DNA of 10,085 nt from UBA3263 sp964508865 (GTDB lineage: Bacteria; Bacteroidota; Bacteroidia; Bacteroidales; Muribaculaceae), in the NCBI GenBank assembly GCA_964508865.1, contig CAZDVP010000066.1, forward strand, positions 1-10,085, given 5' to 3'. Positions 7,866 through 10,085 of the stretch are shown piece after piece (position 1 is the first letter of the stretch; the number at the start of each line of letters is the position of its first letter). The translations under genes were made by a program, and so were the position numbers. The notes beneath the pieces are model-generated. The model ran no database searches. It had not been told where the DNA came from and saw only the letters and a program-made list of their open reading frames with translations.

Positions 7866-7872
7866 GGGTCAG

Positions 7873-8145
7873 TTATTTTTTAGATTTCGGACGATAAATG
7901 ATTGCAAAAGCCATGAACACGAAGCCGAGAAACGAAATCGTGGGACCGACAACGATGCGGCGCGTCGAAAAAATGTCGGGCTCGAAGCCGGCGGCGGTGG
8001 TCGACGGGCCGAGCATCAGCAAAAAGCCGATAACTATGGCTGCGCCGGCAATGGCCATGAGGATGAAGTTGGTTTTGACCAGAGGGAATTCAACCGGCGT
8101 TTCGCGGTCGAGCTGATCGTTGGAGTGGTTGGATTTTTTAGCCAT
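7873..8145 (-). CDS. Small two-helix membrane protein, DUF3098 family
   Basis: This 90-residue protein has a charged N-terminus (1-24, MAKKSNHSNDQLDRETPVEF) followed by a first membrane helix at about 27-45 (FILMAIAGAAIVIGFLLML). A roughly 20-residue loop contains FEPDIFSTRRIVVGPT, and a second helix at about 64-84 ends in RPKSKK. The basic C-terminal tail suggests that both ends face the cytoplasm with the loop outside. The layout and the EPDIFSTRRI loop are what I recall for DUF3098, found across Bacteroidota. Its function is unknown and there is no catalytic motif. It follows ftsX by 16 bases and precedes uppP by seven. The order ftsX-DUF3098-uppP-truB-queA recurs in the phylum to my knowledge, so an envelope or division accessory role is a reasonable guess but unproven. 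Confidence 0.87.
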   Translation of the reverse strand: MAKKSNHSNDQLDRETPVEFPLVKTNFILMAIAGAAIVIGFLLMLGPSTTAAGFEPDIFSTRRIVVGPTISFLGFVFMAFAIIYRPKSKK

Positions 8146-8161
8146 TATGGGGATGAATGGG

Positions 8162-9025
8162 TTAGAAAAGGTCGTCGTAGGACATGGTCAGGTAGCGCTG
8201 CGTTGCTATGGCGGCGGCCGACAGGCTCAGCAGCGGGCCCAGAACAATCATTGCGCAGCAAACAAAAATCAGCGTCGGCGCTCCGGCCACCTGGGCCAGC
8301 GAAGCGTCGAGGCTCCACATATAAGCATAGATTCCCGCCAGGATTGCCGAGGCGGTCAGCCCGGCCAGCAGGCCCTGAAGCAGGTTGCTCAGCAGGAAGG
8401 GGCGGCGAATGTAGGCGCGCGAGGCTCCGACGAGCTTCATGGTGTGGATGGTGAACCGGCGCGAATAAATGGTGAGCCGCACCGTGTTGTTAATCAAAAC
8501 GAACGAAATCGGCAGCAGCGCGCAAACCGCCAGAATGAGCACCAGCATCACCATCGAGAGGTTGCGGTTCACCTGATCGACCACTTCGGTGTGGCCGTTG
8601 ACCTGCTCAACGCCCGGCATTTCGGCCAGCGGCAGCATGATTTGGTCCAGCGAGTCGGCGCAGGCATAGTCGGCCTTCACGTTGATTTCAAATTCGGGCA
8701 GAAAGGGGTTCACGTCGAGCAGCTCGGTGAGGTTCTCGCCCATTTCTTCATGCCACGCGGCGTTGGCATCCTCGGGCGAGAAATAGCGGAACGAGGCAAC
8801 GTAGGGGGCGTTACTGAAAAGCTGCTTGAAGCGGTTGATGTCGTCGAGGGTAGATTGTTCGGCCAGCACCACGTCGAACCCCATGTGCTCCTTGATGTCG
8901 GTTGTTATGCGGCGGGCGGCCAGCGCGAGCGTAGCGACCATGCCCAGGAGCAGGAGCACCAGAGCGACAGAAACTGTTGCAGTCAGCTGCACGCTGACCG
9001 ACGAGAATCCTTTTCGCGATTTCAT
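8162..9025 (-). CDS. ftsX: Cell division protein FtsX (permease-like)
   Basis: FtsX is the membrane half of the FtsEX ABC-type complex, which relays ATP hydrolysis to periplasmic peptidoglycan hydrolases at the septum. This 287-residue protein has the four-helix layout: TM1 about 14-37, a periplasmic domain about 40-153, TM2 about 156-179, TM3 about 212-235 and TM4 about 250-275. The cytoplasmic segment NTVRLTIYSRRFTIHTMKLVGASRAYIRRPFLL (180-212) is the FtsX signature region. ATG at 9025 is preferred over the in-frame TTG at 9037: that TTG lies inside the promoter's -7 element, so it should not be transcribed, and an in-frame TGA sits at 9050-9052. ftsE is not in the window; in Bacteroidota it is often encoded elsewhere. 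This gene appears to head the long operon to its left. Confidence 0.93.
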   Translation of the reverse strand: MKSRKGFSSVSVQLTATVSVALVLLLLGMVATLALAARRITTDIKEHMGFDVVLAEQSTLDDINRFKQLFSNAPYVASFRYFSPEDANAAWHEEMGENLTELLDVNPFLPEFEINVKADYACADSLDQIMLPLAEMPGVEQVNGHTEVVDQVNRNLSMVMLVLILAVCALLPISFVLINNTVRLTIYSRRFTIHTMKLVGASRAYIRRPFLLSNLLQGLLAGLTASAILAGIYAYMWSLDASLAQVAGAPTLIFVCCAMIVLGPLLSLSAAAIATQRYLTMSYDDLF

Positions 9026-9034
9026 ATACGAGCA

Positions 9035-9066
9035 CAAAGTTACGAAATTTCACCCCCCTTTGTCAA
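9035..9066 (-). promoter_or_regulatory. Bacteroidota-type promoter for ftsX and the operon
   Basis: On the minus strand TAACTTTG (9042-9035) matches the Bacteroidota -7 consensus TAnnTTTG at every defined base. Exactly 21 bases upstream lies TTG (9066-9064, within CTTGACA), matching the -33 element at the upper end of the usual 19-21 base spacing. It sits just before ftsX and after the upstream gene's terminator. Only nine bases separate the -7 element from the ftsX ATG, so the 5' leader should be very short. The spacer contains a run of six G (9058-9053 on this strand). This would be the housekeeping (sigma-ABfr type) promoter for ftsX and, in the absence of internal terminators, for the ten genes after it. 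Confidence 0.8.
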
Positions 9067-9131
9067 GCAAAATCCCAAATTTCTTTCATAATTCTACGCT
9101 CTCAACGCGTAACCGCCTGATTCACTGGGCG

Positions 9132-9150
9132 CGAGGGCGTCTCGCCCTCG
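9132..9150. repeat. Perfect 8-bp inverted repeat, 3-base loop
   Basis: CGAGGGCG, the three-base spacer TCT, then CGCCCTCG form a perfect GC-rich palindrome in the non-coding stretch between the terminator and the ftsX promoter. It has no T-tract on either side, so it does not look like an intrinsic terminator. Such compact GC hairpins are often dispersed REP-like intergenic repeats, but only one copy is visible here, so membership in a repeat family is a guess. The rest of the 182-base region between 9038 and 9219 holds only the terminator and promoter listed separately; I see no small ORF or RNA gene in it. Confidence 0.6.
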
Positions 9151-9166
9151 ACAACTTTGCTCGCAC

Positions 9167-9195
9167 AAAAAAATCCCGCCGGAGCGGGATTTTTT
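9167..9195 (-). terminator. Intrinsic terminator of the secreted-protein gene
   Basis: A 7-bp perfect stem (ATCCCGC at 9173-9179, GCGGGAT at 9184-9190) with a four-base loop is flanked by an A-tract (9167-9172) and a T-tract (9191-9195). On the minus strand this gives a GC-rich hairpin followed by U's 25 bases after the stop of the upstream gene, the textbook form. The symmetrical A/T flanks mean it could also stop plus-strand transcription. It insulates the ftsX operon promoter from read-through. Confidence 0.9.
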
Positions 9196-9219
9196 GGGGA
9201 GGGGTAAGTGCGTGTGTTG

Positions 9220-10085
9220 TTAAATAGCTATTTTAGCTGTTTTGGTCGGGGTTTTGACGATGTAGATGCCGTGGGGCAGGCCCTGGAGCGTGTCGCCGAT
9301 GCGAACGCCGCGGAGGTCATAGACCTCAATGGTGCCGTCGACGCTCAGCTCGTTGATGCTCACCGGCTCGTCAATGTTGAGCAACACTTCGTTATGGCTG
9401 GCCAGGCTCGAGTCGAGATAGGATTCGTTGCGGCCAATGGCGCGGCTATTGGCCGCAAATGCCGGGCGCTGGGTGTCAGGGAGCAGGCAGAACGCGTGGG
9501 CACTTTCGGGGGCATCGACGGCGAAGAAGTTGCCGCTCAGGTGATTTTCGGCAGCCAGGGTGGCGGGCTCGTTGGCATCTTCCAGGAAGTTGAGGGTTAC
9601 TTCGGGCGAAGTCGACCGGATTATTACCGGCTTGCCGGCGGCCACGAAGCTATTGTCAATCTTGGTCAGGTTGAGCATATTGTCGTTGAGCAGGCCGGTG
9701 TAGACCTCAGCGTCGGTGCTGAATGCGAACGGCATGGTAATGTTGCCGTAGTAGTTGCCGTTGCAATAGGTAAGGTCGGTGAGCGTAAGCGAGTTGACTT
9801 CTTCGAGATACCACCATGAATAAGGGGTGCCGGTGGCCCAGGTTGTTACGTGGGCGTTATTGATATTAGGAACGCTCAGTGCGCGCGAGCCGTCGGCAAA
9901 GGTGCCACCGTTGGGCATTTCCTTGTCGAAGGCAACTTCATCGCCGTTGCGCACCATATAGAATTGGCCGGGTTCGGTGTCTGACGTGCCGTTCTGAATG
10001 TTTGCCGTGTGGCTTGCCTGGGCAACATAGGTGCCCTGGGCCGACAGCAGAACCTTGTCGCCCGCGGGCTCGATTCTAAACAGCT
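9220..10085 (-). CDS. C-terminal part of a secreted Bacteroidales protein with a sorting-type end domain
   Basis: The frame is open through the right edge, so the N-terminus, including any signal peptide and catalytic domain, is missing; 287 residues are visible. Residues 1-93 (FRIEPAGDKVLLSAQGTYVAQ through TPYSWWYLEEV) resemble the ricin-like or SGNH-accessory segment that often ends in W-Y-L/I-E-E-V before the next module. Residues about 97-230 contain NYYGNITMPFAF, DAEVYTGLL and AGKPVIIRS, a beta-sandwich pattern common near the C-terminus of Bacteroidales surface proteins (compare YATLYLPFAV-type repeats). The final 40 residues (EVYDLRGVRIGDTLQGLPHGIYIVK) are the typical type A sorting-like terminal domain. 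Whether it is a true type IX secretion signal depends on the host having that system. The function of the whole protein cannot be told. It ends in TAA before a strong terminator and is not part of the ftsX operon. Confidence 0.85.
   Translation of the reverse strand, partial: LFRIEPAGDKVLLSAQGTYVAQASHTANIQNGTSDTEPGQFYMVRNGDEVAFDKEMPNGGTFADGSRALSVPNINNAHVTTWATGTPYSWWYLEEVNSLTLTDLTYCNGNYYGNITMPFAFSTDAEVYTGLLNDNMLNLTKIDNSFVAAGKPVIIRSTSPEVTLNFLEDANEPATLAAENHLSGNFFAVDAPESAHAFCLLPDTQRPAFAANSRAIGRNESYLDSSLASHNEVLLNIDEPVSINELSVDGTIEVYDLRGVRIGDTLQGLPHGIYIVKTPTKTAKIAI

Noticed and set aside
9026..9037. TTG start for ftsX at 9037
   Set aside because: The codon lies in the -7 promoter element, so it would be upstream of the expected transcript start; ATG at 9025 fits better.
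8120..9091. Plus-strand open frame of 323 residues opposite ftsX
   Set aside because: It is antisense to ftsX and runs through its promoter; its Gln/His/Arg-rich composition mirrors the membrane-protein codons of the other strand.
9132..9150. Palindrome read as a second terminator
   Set aside because: The stem is strong, but no T-tract follows on either strand, whereas the neighbouring 9167-9195 hairpin has both.
1..10085. Defence island, mobile element, CRISPR, toxin-antitoxin or tRNA genes
   Set aside because: I saw no direct-repeat array, transposase or integrase signature, small toxin-antitoxin pair or tRNA-like sequence on either strand; nearly all the sequence is accounted for by housekeeping genes.

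Overview
The window is a compact stretch of a GC-rich Bacteroidales-type chromosome (phylum Bacteroidota). This is inferred from three things: the Bacteroidota-specific small families DUF3098 and (probably) DUF3256, a promoter matching the Bacteroidota -33/-7 consensus, and a secreted protein with the C-terminal module typical of this phylum. Muribaculaceae or a similar GC-rich family is plausible, but the window alone does not settle it. Every gene supported here lies on the minus strand. The long open frames on the plus strand are GC-rich antisense shadows.

In the direction of transcription (right to left), the right edge holds the 3' part of a large secreted protein (9220-10085). It is closed by a strong hairpin terminator (9167-9195). 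Next comes a short non-coding stretch with a perfect 8-bp palindrome (9132-9150) and then a near-perfect Bacteroidota promoter (9035-9066). That promoter appears to start a tightly packed run of eleven genes: ftsX, a DUF3098 membrane protein, uppP, truB, queA, frr, a DUF3256-like exported protein, xseA, xseB, dsbD and a TrmH/SpoU-family RNA methyltransferase cut off by the left edge. No gap inside the run exceeds 34 bases, four junctions overlap (two ATGA, two TAATG), and no internal terminator is visible.

The genes cover cell division and envelope supply (FtsX, UppP, perhaps DUF3098), tRNA modification and ribosome recycling (TruB, QueA, RRF, SpoU methyltransferase), DNA repair (both exonuclease VII subunits) and periplasmic disulfide reduction (DsbD). 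It reads as a housekeeping superoperon, with no phage, transposon, CRISPR or defence-type module. The least understood parts are the DUF3098 protein between ftsX and uppP, the DUF3256-like exported protein between frr and xseA, and the almost leaderless ftsX promoter. I found no convincing undescribed system.
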